Assembly (NCBI RefSeq): GCF_008807375.1
Contig: NZ_CP043311.1
Location: 2,398,001 to 2,462,000 of the forward strand
DNA length: 64,000 bases
DNA from: Pseudomonas lalkuanensis
GTDB taxonomy: Bacteria > Pseudomonadota > Gammaproteobacteria > Pseudomonadales > Pseudomonadaceae
Direction of reading: 5' to 3'
Below are positions 47,619 to 56,772 of the stretch, one piece after another. A program made the translations under genes and the position numbers. Position 1 is the stretch's first letter, and every line of letters starts with the position of its first letter. The notes below the pieces were generated by a model. That model was not told where the DNA came from and made no database searches. It saw nothing but the letters and a program-made list of their open reading frames with translations.

Positions 47619-48754
47619 TCGCCGCAGGTCTCGGCGATCAGCCCGTCCACCACCGAAACCAGCGCCTGCTGCCGGGGCAGGCCCGCCTGCAGGGCCTCCC
47701 GGTAACGCTGCAGCTGGCGGTCGGCGCTGCTGCCGTAGCGCAGGATGTGGCGGCCACGGGTGAAGGCCAGGCCGTCACCTTCGGCTTCTGCCAGTGCGCC
47801 AAAACAGGCATGGGCCCGTGCCAGCCAGGCGCCGGCCGACAGGCTGGCCTCGCCCGAGGCGTCGAGGAACAGGCCGTGGATACCAAAGCGCATGGCACGC
47901 CAGTGGTTCTCCTTCAGTATCAGGCGTTGCAGCAGAGGGTCGTGTGGGAGGTCTTCCGTCCGATCCATGGACCAGGCGACGAGGGCGCGGAACAGGGAGA
48001 CCACGCATAGGGCGTCCTCCACCGATGGGCACGCGTCGACGCCCAGCAACTCCAGGGCTGGAAAGCGCGGGGAAGGGCGGATGCGCCAGCTGAGATCGCT
48101 CGCCCGGCGGATCGACCCTGACGCCATCAGCCACTGCATGTAGGCGGCAAACGCCGGTTCGTCCGGGAAGTGCTCGGGTATGCCCTTGTGCGGCCATTCC
48201 GCGCAGAGCGCCTGGCGATAGCTCATCAGCCCGGTCGGGCGTCCACCCCAAAGAGGCGATGAGGTACTCAGGGCCAGCAGCAGGGGCAGCCAGTCCAGCA
48301 CCCGGTTCATCACCATGATGCGGTCGACGTTCTCGGGCACGACGACCTGGACCCGCATGCCGCAGGCCAGGCTGCGGTGGGCGATCATCCGATGGTCTTC
48401 GAAGCACGATTGGTTGTGCGGGTCACCCGACGGCGCCTGCGAGTGCCAGTCCGCGAAGGGATGGGTGCCCGCGCAGACCGGCGCCAGCTGAAACTCCCGG
48501 GCGATGGTTGCCAGGCGGGTGCGCCGTTCCAGCAGGCTGGCGCGGCCCTCGGCGATTTCCAGCAGGCTGGGCTGGACCATGTCAAGGCGTACCAGGCTCT
48601 GGAACATCTCCTGGCTGAAGCCTTCCTTGAAGGCATTCCGGGCGGCCTGGAGGAAACCTTCCGGCAGTTGCGCGGGGAGATTGCGGCTGCGCCTGTCCAC
48701 CAGGAAGAAAGTTTCCTCGACGCCGAATCCGGGTGCGGGATGATCGTTGGGCAT
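47615..48754 (-). CDS. Carboxylate-amine ligase, YbdK/GCS2 family
   Basis: 379 residues from the ATG at 48752-48754, with GAGGGGG upstream. The protein carries glutamate-cysteine-ligase family 2 (GCS2) features: FGVEETFFLVD at the N terminus, CAGTHPFADW, HRSLACGMRVQVVVP and the LKENHWRAMRFG segment. YbdK-type enzymes form amide bonds between a carboxylate and an amine, often with weak gamma-glutamylcysteine activity; true substrates are unknown. GVEET in place of the usual GVEEE is a slight deviation. It is convergent with the RES toxin and divergent from two small genes. Confidence 0.82.
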   Translation of the reverse strand: MPNDHPAPGFGVEETFFLVDRRSRNLPAQLPEGFLQAARNAFKEGFSQEMFQSLVRLDMVQPSLLEIAEGRASLLERRTRLATIAREFQLAPVCAGTHPFADWHSQAPSGDPHNQSCFEDHRMIAHRSLACGMRVQVVVPENVDRIMVMNRVLDWLPLLLALSTSSPLWGGRPTGLMSYRQALCAEWPHKGIPEHFPDEPAFAAYMQWLMASGSIRRASDLSWRIRPSPRFPALELLGVDACPSVEDALCVVSLFRALVAWSMDRTEDLPHDPLLQRLILKENHWRAMRFGIHGLFLDASGEASLSAGAWLARAHACFGALAEAEGDGLAFTRGRHILRYGSSADRQLQRYREALQAGLPRQQALVSVVDGLIAETCGD

Positions 48755-48960
48755 GCCGGCCCCCTCGATCTTGTCGTACTGCAAGTGACGTACCCGCCGG
48801 GGAAGGTTGCAAGGACCGTTTGTCTGCAAAGGCTCTGCAACGGGGGCGTCATGCAGCCGAGGGATGCTTTCCGATGAATAACCGCCCGATGACATTTACG
48901 CGGCGGGTTTCCCTGCTAGGTTTTTCAGTCCGGCCACTCGATTGGTGGGGAGGACTGAGA

Positions 48961-49191
48961 ATGAATAATTTGATGCTTCGCCAGGTTGAGGACACCTTGA
49001 ACAAGATGAGCGTCACGTTTCAGTTCGAATGCTTGTGGGAACCCGATGGCAGTTGCTCCATTACCCTCAGCAACCACCATCTCGCCATACCGCGAACCAA
49101 GGTGGCCGGCATCAGCCAGCGTGAGCTGCGGGATGTGTCCAGCACCCAGCGACTGGGGCTGGAATTGATGGACCGGGTCCTGGACGACTGA
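48961..49191 (+). CDS. Small conserved-looking protein, possibly DUF1652
   Basis: 76 residues with GGAGGA seven bases before the ATG, which supports translation. The sequence has an N-terminal helix (LMLRQVEDTLNKM), two beta-strand-like segments around ECLWEPDGSCSITL and a C-terminal helix (QRLGLELMDRVL). This arrangement resembles DUF1652, a small Pseudomonas-specific family of unknown function, but the match is by eye and weak. The next small gene follows two bases later, so the two are probably co-transcribed. Confidence 0.6.
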   Translation: MNNLMLRQVEDTLNKMSVTFQFECLWEPDGSCSITLSNHHLAIPRTKVAGISQRELRDVSSTQRLGLELMDRVLDD

Positions 49192-49193
49192 AG

Positions 49194-49493
49194 ATGCGGC
49201 CGTCCCATTCGCCGAAATTGCAGGTGCTGCACCAGCCCTCCGGCAAGAATCCCAGGTCGGTCGAGCGTATCGCCATCTTCATGGTGATCGGCATGTTTCT
49301 GCTGGGTGTCTACGGCCAGTACTCGGGCCGTGGCCCGGGCAGCGCCCCCGCGCAGAGCAGGCCGGCGACAACGCCGGTGTTCGAGTTTCAGCGCCTGAGC
49401 GCCAATCCCGCCGAGCGGACGGCTTCGTCCGGTCAGCAAAGGCGGCAGGAACGCCGTGACGGGCAAGAGCAGCAGACGCGGGTGCAGTTGTAG
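49194..49493 (+). CDS. Small single-pass membrane protein, unknown
   Basis: 99 residues. One hydrophobic helix, IAIFMVIGMFLLGVYGQY (about 26-43), follows a short basic N terminus, and a Pro/Ser/Gln/Arg-rich hydrophilic tail follows it. The gene begins two bases after the preceding small gene, so it may rely on coupled translation. I do not recognise a family. The low-complexity tail makes it less certain than its partner. Confidence 0.45.
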   Translation: MRPSHSPKLQVLHQPSGKNPRSVERIAIFMVIGMFLLGVYGQYSGRGPGSAPAQSRPATTPVFEFQRLSANPAERTASSGQQRRQERRDGQEQQTRVQL

Positions 49494-49494
49494 C

Positions 49495-49534
49495 TGTGGG
49501 ACCGATTTCAATCGCGAATGAATTCGCTCCCACA
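49495..49534. repeat. REP-like palindromic repeat
   Basis: TGTGGGACCGATTTCAATCG paired with the GAATTCGCTCCCACA half (one mismatch in the arms), two bases past the stop of the small membrane protein gene. Confidence 0.75.
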
Positions 49535-49664
49535 CCGATTCGCCAGACCTGCCCCTGGCCCAAAGAGTGGAAGGCGCTTTTTCCGTCCACCGGTCTCCGG
49601 TTCCCAGTGCCCTGCAATGCTGGGCCTCCTTCCTTGGATCAACCTACGACAGGACGGCGTCCTG

Positions 49665-50375
49665 TCAGAACTTCTCCACCAGCCCCAGATAGCGCCACTG
49701 CCCAACCGGCACCTTGCCCATGGGCACGCCGCCGATGCGGATGCGCTTCATGCCGACCACCTTCAGGCCGACTGCCTCGCAATAGGACGCGATGAGGCCG
49801 GCGCGGGGGTTCTTCAGGGCGAAGCGCAGGTGGGTTTCGTTCTGCCAGCTGGCTTTCACCGGCGGGAGTTCGCCGGACTTCACGCGGACGCCGCGCTTGA
49901 GCTTGTCCAGCCCGTTTTCCGTCATCGTCCCGCTGACCTCGACCACATACTCCTGCTCCAGCTTGCCGGCGTCTTCATTGAGCTTGCGCAGGGCGCGCCA
50001 GTCCTGGGTGAGCACCAGCAGGCCGCTGGCGCCGGGTTGCAGGGGCAGGGCGGTGGACAGGCGGGAGAAGTGGCCATGCAGCAGGCGCACATTGGCGCGG
50101 TCGTCCGGCCAGCGGCTCTCGGGGGTGAGCACACGCTGGGCGGCTTCGAAGCTCAGCCCGGCTGGCTGGTTGAGCAGCAGGGTCATCGGCTCCAGCTGGT
50201 CGGGCGTGGCGCCGGGCAGCAGGGCCACCGTCTGGCCTTCCACCTTGAACTGCGGCTGTTCCACCACTTCGCCATCCACTGTCACCCAACCGCCCTCGAT
50301 GTACAGCTCGGCTTCCCGGCGAGAGCAGCCGGTGAGTTCGATAACGCGTTTGGACAGGCGGATGGGATCGGTCAT
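49665..50375 (-). CDS. RsuA/RluB/RluF-family pseudouridine synthase homologue lacking the catalytic Asp
   Basis: 236 residues. An N-terminal S4 RNA-binding domain (about 5-55, SRREAELYIEGGWVTVDG) is followed by a pseudouridine-synthase-like domain (about 65-236) with LLVLTQDW and the C-terminal GMKRIRIGGVPMGKVPVGQWRYL. In active members the sequence GRLD(x)xTxGLL contains the essential aspartate. Here the corresponding stretch reads FSRLSTALPLQPGASGLL, so the Asp is replaced by Ser. The protein may bind RNA without modifying it, or use another residue. It lies alone, between REP-like repeats. Confidence 0.8.
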   Translation of the reverse strand: MTDPIRLSKRVIELTGCSRREAELYIEGGWVTVDGEVVEQPQFKVEGQTVALLPGATPDQLEPMTLLLNQPAGLSFEAAQRVLTPESRWPDDRANVRLLHGHFSRLSTALPLQPGASGLLVLTQDWRALRKLNEDAGKLEQEYVVEVSGTMTENGLDKLKRGVRVKSGELPPVKASWQNETHLRFALKNPRAGLIASYCEAVGLKVVGMKRIRIGGVPMGKVPVGQWRYLGLVEKF

Positions 50376-50444
50376 GGAGGCAGCCAGCAGAGGGGAAAGG
50401 ACGCAATGGTAAACCCTTTGGCGGCTTTCCTGTGGGCTTCCTGC

Positions 50445-50474
50445 CTGTAGGGGCGAATGAATTCGCCCCTACAG
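50445..50474. repeat. REP-like palindromic repeat (TAGGGGCG variant)
   Basis: Fourteen-base perfect arms (CTGTAGGGGCGAAT / ATTCGCCCCTACAG) and a two-base centre, 17 bases past the pxpC stop. It may serve as the transcript end of the pyroglutamate operon. Confidence 0.75.
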
Positions 50475-50490
50475 GAGTTCGCTGCCGATG

Positions 50491-51411
50491 TCAGACATTC
50501 CACCACCCGGCCACGGCCTTGCGGTGTTCCTGATGCGCCGCTTCCTGCACCGTCGGCACCAGGTGCAGCGTGGCGCCGGGCAGGCATTGCGCCAGGCGTG
50601 CCGCGGCCAGCGGGGTGAGGGCGCCGAGGCGGGGGTAGCCCCCGATGGTCTGGCGGTCGTTGAGCAGGGCGATCGGCTGGCCGTCCGGCGGGACCTGAAC
50701 AGCCCCCAGGGCGATGCCTTCGGAAATCATCGACTGGGTCCTGCATTCCAGTTTCGGACCGAGCAGGCGTACGCCCATGCGGTCGGCGCGGGTGTCCACC
50801 GTCCATTGGCTGTTGAAGGCATCGAACAGGCTCTGGCCGGAGAAGTCGCCGATCTGCGCGCCGAGGATCAACTCCAGGCGGGCATCAGCGCTGAAATCGG
50901 GAGTCTGTGCGCGCGGCATGTCGCGCATCTGCAGGGCGTCGCCCTGCCAATGCAGCTGGTCGCCTTTGGCCAGGGCCTTGCCGTTCGCGTGGAGGCCACC
51001 CAGTTCTTCACGGGCTACGGTCGCTACGCTGCCCAACTGAGGTTCGCCACGGAAACCCCCCGGTGCGGCCAGATAGGCACGCACACCCCGGCGCGGATGG
51101 GCGAATTCCAGGCGCTGGCCACTGCGCACCCTGAAGGCGCCCCACGCCGGCAGCGGCTGGCCGTCCAGTGTGGCGCCCAAGTCGGCGCCGGCGATGGCCA
51201 GCACGCCGTCCCGCTGGCAGGTCAGGCTGAACGCGCCCAGGCCCACTTCCACCACGGTGGCATCCAGGGCGTTGCCCAGCAGCCAGTTGGCCCAGCCCAT
51301 GGACACCCAGTCCAGCGCGCCACCCTGGGTCACGCCCAGGTGGCGGCAGCCGAAGCGGCCCTTGTCCTGGAGGAGGATGAACGGCGTGCTGTTGTCGATC
51401 ACGAGGCTCAT
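50491..51411 (-). CDS. pxpC: 5-oxoprolinase subunit PxpC (biotin-dependent carboxyltransferase-fold)
   Basis: 306 residues of the KipA/PxpC (AHS2, urea amidolyase-related) family, with LQDKGRFGCRHLGVTQGGALD near the N terminus, AIAGADLGATLDGQ and the C-terminal TIGGYPRLGALTPLAAARLAQ. PxpC joins PxpB and PxpA in the ATP-dependent hydrolysis of 5-oxoproline to glutamate. Its ATG overlaps the pxpB stop as ATGA; it is the last gene of the operon. Confidence 0.9.
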   Translation of the reverse strand: MSLVIDNSTPFILLQDKGRFGCRHLGVTQGGALDWVSMGWANWLLGNALDATVVEVGLGAFSLTCQRDGVLAIAGADLGATLDGQPLPAWGAFRVRSGQRLEFAHPRRGVRAYLAAPGGFRGEPQLGSVATVAREELGGLHANGKALAKGDQLHWQGDALQMRDMPRAQTPDFSADARLELILGAQIGDFSGQSLFDAFNSQWTVDTRADRMGVRLLGPKLECRTQSMISEGIALGAVQVPPDGQPIALLNDRQTIGGYPRLGALTPLAAARLAQCLPGATLHLVPTVQEAAHQEHRKAVAGWWNV

Positions 51412-52121
51412 TGCAGGCTCTCCAGCGGTGTGTCGTCGCCGCCCAGGCGGATGAATTCGGCGCGGTCTATGGGCTCGAAACGCACCCGGTCGCCGGCCTG
51501 CAGCAGGCTGTAGCCGGGTAGGTCCAGGTCGAACAGGCCCACTGGCGTGCGTCCCAGCAGGTTCCAGCCACCGGGGCTTTCCACCGGGTAGACCGCCGTC
51601 TGCCGCTCGGCGATGCCGACGCTGCCGGGCGCGATGCGTTTGCGCGGGGTGGTCAGGCGCGGCGCAGCGAGCGCTTCCTCCACCAGCCCCATGAAGGCGA
51701 AACCGGGGGTGAAGCCCAGGGCGAATACCTGGTACTCGCGCTCGCTGTGACGGCGCACCAGCTCGGGCACGCTCAGATGCTTGCGCTGGGCCAGGGGCTC
51801 CAGGTCCGGCCCGACGCTCGGGTCGTACCAGGTGGGGATGATGTGGCTGCGGCCGCTGGCGCAGGTTTCCGGGCTGAGGTCGGCGAGCGCGCCGGCAATC
51901 AGCTCGCGGGCCTGGCGCGGGTCCAGCCGCTGCAGGTCGTAGTGCAGCAGCAGGGTGGTGTAGGAGGGCACCAGGTCCACCAGTGCATCGCCGAAGGTCT
52001 CCCGCAGGCGGGTGCCGGCGGCCAGCATCCAGGGCATGTTGGCTTCGTCGATGCGGTCGAACAGGCGCAGGATGAAGGCGTCGATGGACGCCACTTCGAT
52101 GCGCGGTTGCGGGGTGCTCAT
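51408..52121 (-). CDS. pxpB: 5-oxoprolinase subunit PxpB (KipI family)
   Basis: 237 residues from the ATG at 52119-52121. Allophanate-hydrolase subunit 1/KipI-type sequence with [12 protein letters not shown], the [13 protein letters not shown] core and [36 protein letters not shown], the strongest family signature. It acts with PxpA and PxpC. Both ends overlap neighbours by ATGA, so the three subunits are translationally coupled. Confidence 0.91.
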   Translation of the reverse strand: MSTPQPRIEVASIDAFILRLFDRIDEANMPWMLAAGTRLRETFGDALVDLVPSYTTLLLHYDLQRLDPRQARELIAGALADLSPETCASGRSHIIPTWYDPSVGPDLEPLAQRKHLSVPELVRRHSEREYQVFALGFTPGFAFMGLVEEALAAPRLTTPRKRIAPGSVGIAERQTAVYPVESPGGWNLLGRTPVGLFDLDLPGYSLLQAGDRVRFEPIDRAEFIRLGGDDTPLESLQ

Positions 52122-52861
52122 TGGGCCTCCAGCGCTTCGCGTATGCGCTTGACCGCGGCGATCGAGCCGGGATTGTCGCCGTGCACGCAGAGGGTGTGCG
52201 CCTTCAGCGGCAGGTCGCTGCCATCGCTGGCGCGCAGGGACTCGCCACGGGCGAGGGTGATGGCCTGGGCCACCACCTGCTCCGGATCGTGGTGGACCGC
52301 GCCGGGCAGGCTGCGGGACACGAGATAGCCGTTGCCGTCGTAGGCGCGGTCGGCGAAGGCCTCGAACCAGAGGGTTACGCCATGCTCGTCGCCGATGGCC
52401 TGGGCGGCGCTGTTGTCGCGGGTGCTCATCAGCATCAGCGGCAATTGCGCGTCGTAGGCGGCCACGGCACGCATCACGGCGGCGAGGATGGCCGGGTCGC
52501 GCATCATGTCCTGGTACAGCGCGCCATGGGGCTTGACGTAGCTGACGCGGGCGCCCTGGGCGCGGCACAGGCCGTCGAGGGCGCCGATCTGGTAGAGCAT
52601 CAGGTCTTCCACTTCGGCCGGGGAACAGGCCAGGGAACGGCGGCCGAAACCCACCAGGTCCGGGTAGCCGGGGTGGGCGCCGATGCTCACCCGGTGCCTC
52701 ACCGCCAGGCCGATGGTGCGGCGCATGGTGCCGGGGTCGCCGGCGTGGAAGCCGCAGGCGATGTTGGCACAGTCGATCAGGGGCATGACTTCGGCGTCCA
52801 GGCCCATGGTCCAGGCTCCGAAGCTTTCGCCGATATCGCAGTTCAGCAGCAGTCTGCTCAT
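52118..52861 (-). CDS. pxpA: 5-oxoprolinase subunit PxpA (LamB/YcsF family)
   Basis: 247 residues from the ATG at 52859-52861 with AAGGA upstream. LamB/YcsF signatures are clear: [10 protein letters not shown] at the N terminus, [44 protein letters not shown] and [10 protein letters not shown]. It forms the 5-oxoprolinase with PxpB and PxpC. The neighbours (OprD porin, MFS transporter) match the P. aeruginosa PA2110-PA2114 cluster. Confidence 0.93.
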   Translation of the reverse strand: MSRLLLNCDIGESFGAWTMGLDAEVMPLIDCANIACGFHAGDPGTMRRTIGLAVRHRVSIGAHPGYPDLVGFGRRSLACSPAEVEDLMLYQIGALDGLCRAQGARVSYVKPHGALYQDMMRDPAILAAVMRAVAAYDAQLPLMLMSTRDNSAAQAIGDEHGVTLWFEAFADRAYDGNGYLVSRSLPGAVHHDPEQVVAQAITLARGESLRASDGSDLPLKAHTLCVHGDNPGSIAAVKRIREALEAQ

Positions 52862-52887
52862 GGTCTGTCCTTCAGGCAGGCCCGGTC

Positions 52888-54114
52888 TTACCACAGCGCC
52901 AGGCTGTAGCTGAGGATCAGGCGGTTTTCGTCGAGGTCGTTGGCGAAGTTGGAGCGCACCGTGGCGTTGCGCCACTTCACGCCGAGGTTCTTCAGCGGGC
53001 CGCTCTGGATCACGTAGGCGATGTCGGTGTTGCGTTCCCACTCTTCACCGTCGCTGCCACTGGCGCGCTCCACGTGGTCGCCGCTGACGTAGCGGCTCAT
53101 GAAGGTCAGGCCGGGCACGCCGAGGGCGGCGAAGTCGTAGTCGTAACGCAGTTGCCAGGAGCGCTCGCCAGTGTTGGCGAAGTCGCCGATCTGCACGAAG
53201 TTCACCAGGAAGGGGTCGCTGCCGGCGATGTAGGGGAAGGGGTCGTCGCCCGACATGCGCTGGTAGCCGGCGCCCAGGCCGTGGCCGCCGGCCTTGAGGG
53301 TGAACAGGGCGCCGCTGGCCTTGTTGTCCAGGTCGCGGAAGCTGCCGTCCTCGCGGGAGATGGCGTAGCGCAGGTCGCTCCTCAGCGACAGCTGTTCGCC
53401 CAGGGGCAGGGTGTGCACCAGGCCGGCGAAGGTCTGGCGGTAGATGTCTTCCAGCTGGCCGTAATGCAGGCTCGCGGTCAGCGCCGGGCTGACGCGGTAG
53501 TCGCCGCCGCCGAAGTTGAAGGTGTCGCTCTGGCCGCCGATGCGGTTGGCGCTGAACTCCTGGTAGTCGCTGGAACTGTTCAGCTTGATGCGGTCGAGGC
53601 GCCCGCCCTGCAGGGTGAGGTCGTCGATTTCCTGCACGTTGAGCAGCGCGCCACGGAACAGTTGCGGCAGCAGGCGCGAGTCGTTGGCGGACACGATGGG
53701 GCTCTTGAAGTGCAGGGCGCCGACCTTGAGCACGCTGTTGGAGGCCTTCAGCTTGGCGGTCAGACCGAGCTTGGAATACTCGTCCTGGGAGCCACCGGTT
53801 TGGTCCGCCGGTAGCAGGCCGGTGCCGGCGGTGCCGTCGCCGGAGTCGAGCTTGACCCCGAGCAGGCCGATGGCGTCGGCGCCGACGCCGATGGTGCCTT
53901 CGGTGTAGCCGGACTCCATGCGCAGCAGGAAGCCCTGGGCCCATTCCTCGGCCTTGTCGCGGGCGCCGCTCTGGCGGAAGTCGCGGTTGAAGTAGAAATT
54001 GCGCAGTTCCAGGCTGGCGTGGCTGTCTTCGAGCAGTTCCGACTGGGCGAGCAGGGGCCAGCCCAGTCCGCTGCCGGCTATCAGCACGGCAGCCAGACGG
54101 GTGTTCGGGTACAT
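52888..54114 (-). CDS. OprD-family outer-membrane porin, OpdO-like
   Basis: 408 residues from the ATG at 54112-54114. A signal peptide ([18 protein letters not shown]) precedes an OprD-type 18-strand barrel, with [12 protein letters not shown] near the N terminus, the [26 protein letters not shown] segment and a C-terminal strand ending LSYSLALW. OprD porins admit specific small carboxylates or amino acids. Its position between pxpA (26 bases) and an MFS gene (29 bases) corresponds to opdO (PA2113), which in P. aeruginosa is linked to pyroglutamate. Uptake of pyroglutamate is therefore inferred. Confidence 0.88.
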   Translation of the reverse strand: MYPNTRLAAVLIAGSGLGWPLLAQSELLEDSHASLELRNFYFNRDFRQSGARDKAEEWAQGFLLRMESGYTEGTIGVGADAIGLLGVKLDSGDGTAGTGLLPADQTGGSQDEYSKLGLTAKLKASNSVLKVGALHFKSPIVSANDSRLLPQLFRGALLNVQEIDDLTLQGGRLDRIKLNSSSDYQEFSANRIGGQSDTFNFGGGDYRVSPALTASLHYGQLEDIYRQTFAGLVHTLPLGEQLSLRSDLRYAISREDGSFRDLDNKASGALFTLKAGGHGLGAGYQRMSGDDPFPYIAGSDPFLVNFVQIGDFANTGERSWQLRYDYDFAALGVPGLTFMSRYVSGDHVERASGSDGEEWERNTDIAYVIQSGPLKNLGVKWRNATVRSNFANDLDENRLILSYSLALW

Positions 54115-54143
54115 GAGGGAATCCTGGGTGGGATGGGGCTCGG

Positions 54144-55427
54144 TCAGATTTCCAGCTGCTTGCCGCGGGTTTCCGGCAGGCTGAGGGCGGCGAGGATGAC
54201 CACCCCGTAGGACACTGCAGCGAAACTGCCGATGCCCACGCCCAGTGAGACGTGCTGGCTGAGGATGCCGATCAGCATCGGGAAGAGCGCGGCGACGGCG
54301 CGGCCGATGTTGTAGCAGAAGCCCTGGCCCGAACCACGGATGCGGGTGGGGAACAGCTCGGTGAGGAAGGAGCCCATGCCGCTGAAGATGCCCGAGGCGA
54401 AGAAGCCCAGGGGGAAGCCCAGCCAGAGCATGGCGGTATTGCTCACCGGCAGGTTGGTGTAGAGCAGCACCACGACGAAGGAGCCGACGGCGAAGAGGAT
54501 GAAGTTCTTCTTGCGGCCGATCAGGTCGGTGAGGAAGGCGCTGATCACGTAGCCCACGTAGGAGCCGAGTATCACCATCGCCAGGTAGCCGCCGGTGCCC
54601 AGCACGGTAAGCCCGCGTTCGGCCTTGAGGAAGGTCGGCAGCCAGGAAGTGATGGCGTAGTAGCCACCCAGTGCGCCGGTGGTCAGCAAGGATGCGCGCA
54701 GGGTGATGCTGAGCATGCCGGGGGCGAAGATCTCGTAGAAGTTGACCTTCTCGGCGCCCTGGTTGTGCTTGCGGGCTTCCTTGTAGATTTCCGGCTCTTT
54801 GACCAGGCGGCGGACGATGATCACGAAGATCGCCGGCAGCAGGCCCAGCATGAACAGCGCGCGCCAGGCGTCTTCCGGCGCCAGGATGCTGAACATCAGC
54901 GAGTAGAGGATAGCGGTCATGCCCCAGCCGAGGGCCCAGCCGGACTGCACCAGGCCCACGGCCTTGCCACGGTCCTTGGCCTTGATGACTTCGCCGATCA
55001 GTACCGCGCCGGCGGTCCATTCGCCGCCGAAGCCGAAGCCCATCAGGGTGCGGGCGATCAGCAGTTGTTCGTAGCTCTGCGCGAGGCCGCAGAGGAAGGT
55101 GAAGAAGGCGAACCAGAGCACCGTCAATTGCAGGGTCAGCACGCGGCCGATGCGGTCGGAGAGGATGCCGGCCACCCAGCCGCCAGCGGCGGAGGCGAGC
55201 AGGGTGAGGGTGTGGATGAGACCGGCTTCACCTGTGGTGATGCCCCAGATGGCGATCAGCGTGGGGATGACGAAGCTGAGCATCTGGGTGTCCATGCCGT
55301 CCAGGCCGTAGCCTATCTTGCAGCTCCAGAAGGTCCGGCGCTCCTGCTTGCTGAGGGCCCGGTACCAGCCGAAATGGCCGCCCTGGTCGAGGTCCAGGCC
55401 GCCCATCTGGGTCGCGTGTTTTTCCAT
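54144..55427 (-). CDS. MFS transporter, sialate/benzoate-type symporter family (pyroglutamate uptake inferred)
   Basis: 427 residues from the ATG at 55425-55427 with GGAGAA upstream. About twelve membrane helices are visible. The signature GILSDRIGR after helix 2 and the helix 4-5 stretch ARTLMGFGFGGEWTAGAVLIGE place it with the aromatic acid/H+ and sialic-acid symporter-like members. First gene of the operon with the OprD porin and pxpABC, and divergent from a LysR regulator, it most likely carries 5-oxoproline across the inner membrane. Confidence 0.88.
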   Translation of the reverse strand: MEKHATQMGGLDLDQGGHFGWYRALSKQERRTFWSCKIGYGLDGMDTQMLSFVIPTLIAIWGITTGEAGLIHTLTLLASAAGGWVAGILSDRIGRVLTLQLTVLWFAFFTFLCGLAQSYEQLLIARTLMGFGFGGEWTAGAVLIGEVIKAKDRGKAVGLVQSGWALGWGMTAILYSLMFSILAPEDAWRALFMLGLLPAIFVIIVRRLVKEPEIYKEARKHNQGAEKVNFYEIFAPGMLSITLRASLLTTGALGGYYAITSWLPTFLKAERGLTVLGTGGYLAMVILGSYVGYVISAFLTDLIGRKKNFILFAVGSFVVVLLYTNLPVSNTAMLWLGFPLGFFASGIFSGMGSFLTELFPTRIRGSGQGFCYNIGRAVAALFPMLIGILSQHVSLGVGIGSFAAVSYGVVILAALSLPETRGKQLEI

Positions 55428-55721
55428 GGGGTTCTCCGATCGCTGTTCTTGGCGTTGTTTGAGCATTCGGCGGATGCGGAGTCGGCGCCCGCAGCCAGTG
55501 GGCGGATTCTTGTGCCGGGGTTGCGGGACCGTCCAACTAATTAAAGCGGCCGCAGGGGATAAGAATTTCCGATACCCGATCAACGGCACCAGGATTGAAG
55601 ATGTTCCTGCGGCGCCGGGCGGCGTTCGTCGACCCGGAACCGCTCTGGCACAGGAAGTGCTTGAATCTACTGTATCTTTTCACCTTTGCTGCGTTTGACC
55701 CCTCGCTTGCCGGTAACCGCC

Positions 55722-56675
55722 ATGAACCTGAAGTTCCTCGAAACCTTCGTCTGGGTCGCCCGCCTGAAAAGCTTTCGCCTGACCGCCGAGAAGCTGTTCA
55801 GCACCCAGGCGTCCATCTCCAGCCGTATCGCCGTGCTGGAGGACGAACTGGGCGTGAAACTGTTCGTGCGGGACTCCCGTGGCGTGACGCTGACACCCGA
55901 GGGGCACAAGGTGCTCGAGTACGCCGAGCAGATGATGGACACCATGCACGCCCTGCGGCAGGCCATCGACACCAGCGCCGCCACCCAGGGGCGCATTCGC
56001 ATCGGTGCCATGGACACGGTGATCCATACCTGGCTGAGCCCGCTGGTGTCGAAGGTGAACGAGCTGTACCCGGCGGTGGAGATCGAGCTGATGGCCGATA
56101 CCGCGCGCAACCTTTCCGAGCAGCTGCAGAAGGGCTATCTGGACCTGATCTTCCAGACCGACCCGCTGCGCCACGAGTCGGTGCTCAACCTGGAACTGGG
56201 CAGCTATCCGCTGTGCTGGATCGTCTCCACCGGCTCCATCTACCACCGCGACTACGCCTCCCTGGCCGAACTTGCCCGCGAGCGCATCGTGACCTTTTCC
56301 AAGCACTCGCGGCCCCACCAGGATGTGCTTGGCCTGCTGCATGCCAACGGTGTGATGACGCCGCACCTGAGTTGCGTGAACTCGGTGGCGGCCATGACCC
56401 GGCTGCTGCGCGACGGTTTCGGCATCGGCGCCTTGCCACCGGCCCTGGTGGCCCAGGAGCTGGAGCGTGGCGAGCTGACCCGGCTGTGCATCGGCACCAT
56501 GCCGCCGAGCCTGCCGCTGGTGATGTCCTGGCGTGGCGGCACCGGCCTGGAACTGGTGGACCAGATCGCGGAGGTGAGCAAGGCCGTCGTGGCGCACTAC
56601 GCCGAGAACGTGGGCAAGGACTGCTTCGTACCCGCCGAGCTGAATTCGGGCGGGCGGCACCCGCGCCCCCTGTGA
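55722..56675 (+). CDS. LysR-family transcriptional regulator of the pyroglutamate genes (inferred)
   Basis: 317 residues from the ATG at 55722 ([12 protein letters not shown]). The LysR helix-turn-helix covers about 2-60 ([32 protein letters not shown]), followed by a substrate-binding domain. It is divergent from the MFS-porin-pxpABC operon across a 294-base gap that contains AT-rich candidates such as GATAAGAATTTCCGATAC (55558-55575). Location suggests it senses pyroglutamate or a relative and controls both this operon and the DUF1445 gene behind it. Confidence 0.87.
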   Translation: MNLKFLETFVWVARLKSFRLTAEKLFSTQASISSRIAVLEDELGVKLFVRDSRGVTLTPEGHKVLEYAEQMMDTMHALRQAIDTSAATQGRIRIGAMDTVIHTWLSPLVSKVNELYPAVEIELMADTARNLSEQLQKGYLDLIFQTDPLRHESVLNLELGSYPLCWIVSTGSIYHRDYASLAELARERIVTFSKHSRPHQDVLGLLHANGVMTPHLSCVNSVAAMTRLLRDGFGIGALPPALVAQELERGELTRLCIGTMPPSLPLVMSWRGGTGLELVDQIAEVSKAVVAHYAENVGKDCFVPAELNSGGRHPRPL

Positions 56676-56772
56676 TTCAATTTTCCCGATGCCCGGTCCC
56701 GGAAAATTCTTGTTGGACGGCCTGGCCGCAGCGCCCCTACAAAACGCGCAGAACAACAACCGGAGCCGCCCC

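Noticed and set aside
54252..55544. Plus-strand frame of about 430 codons opposite the MFS gene
   Set aside because: It is a low-complexity Glu/Ala/Gly shadow of a clear transporter gene.
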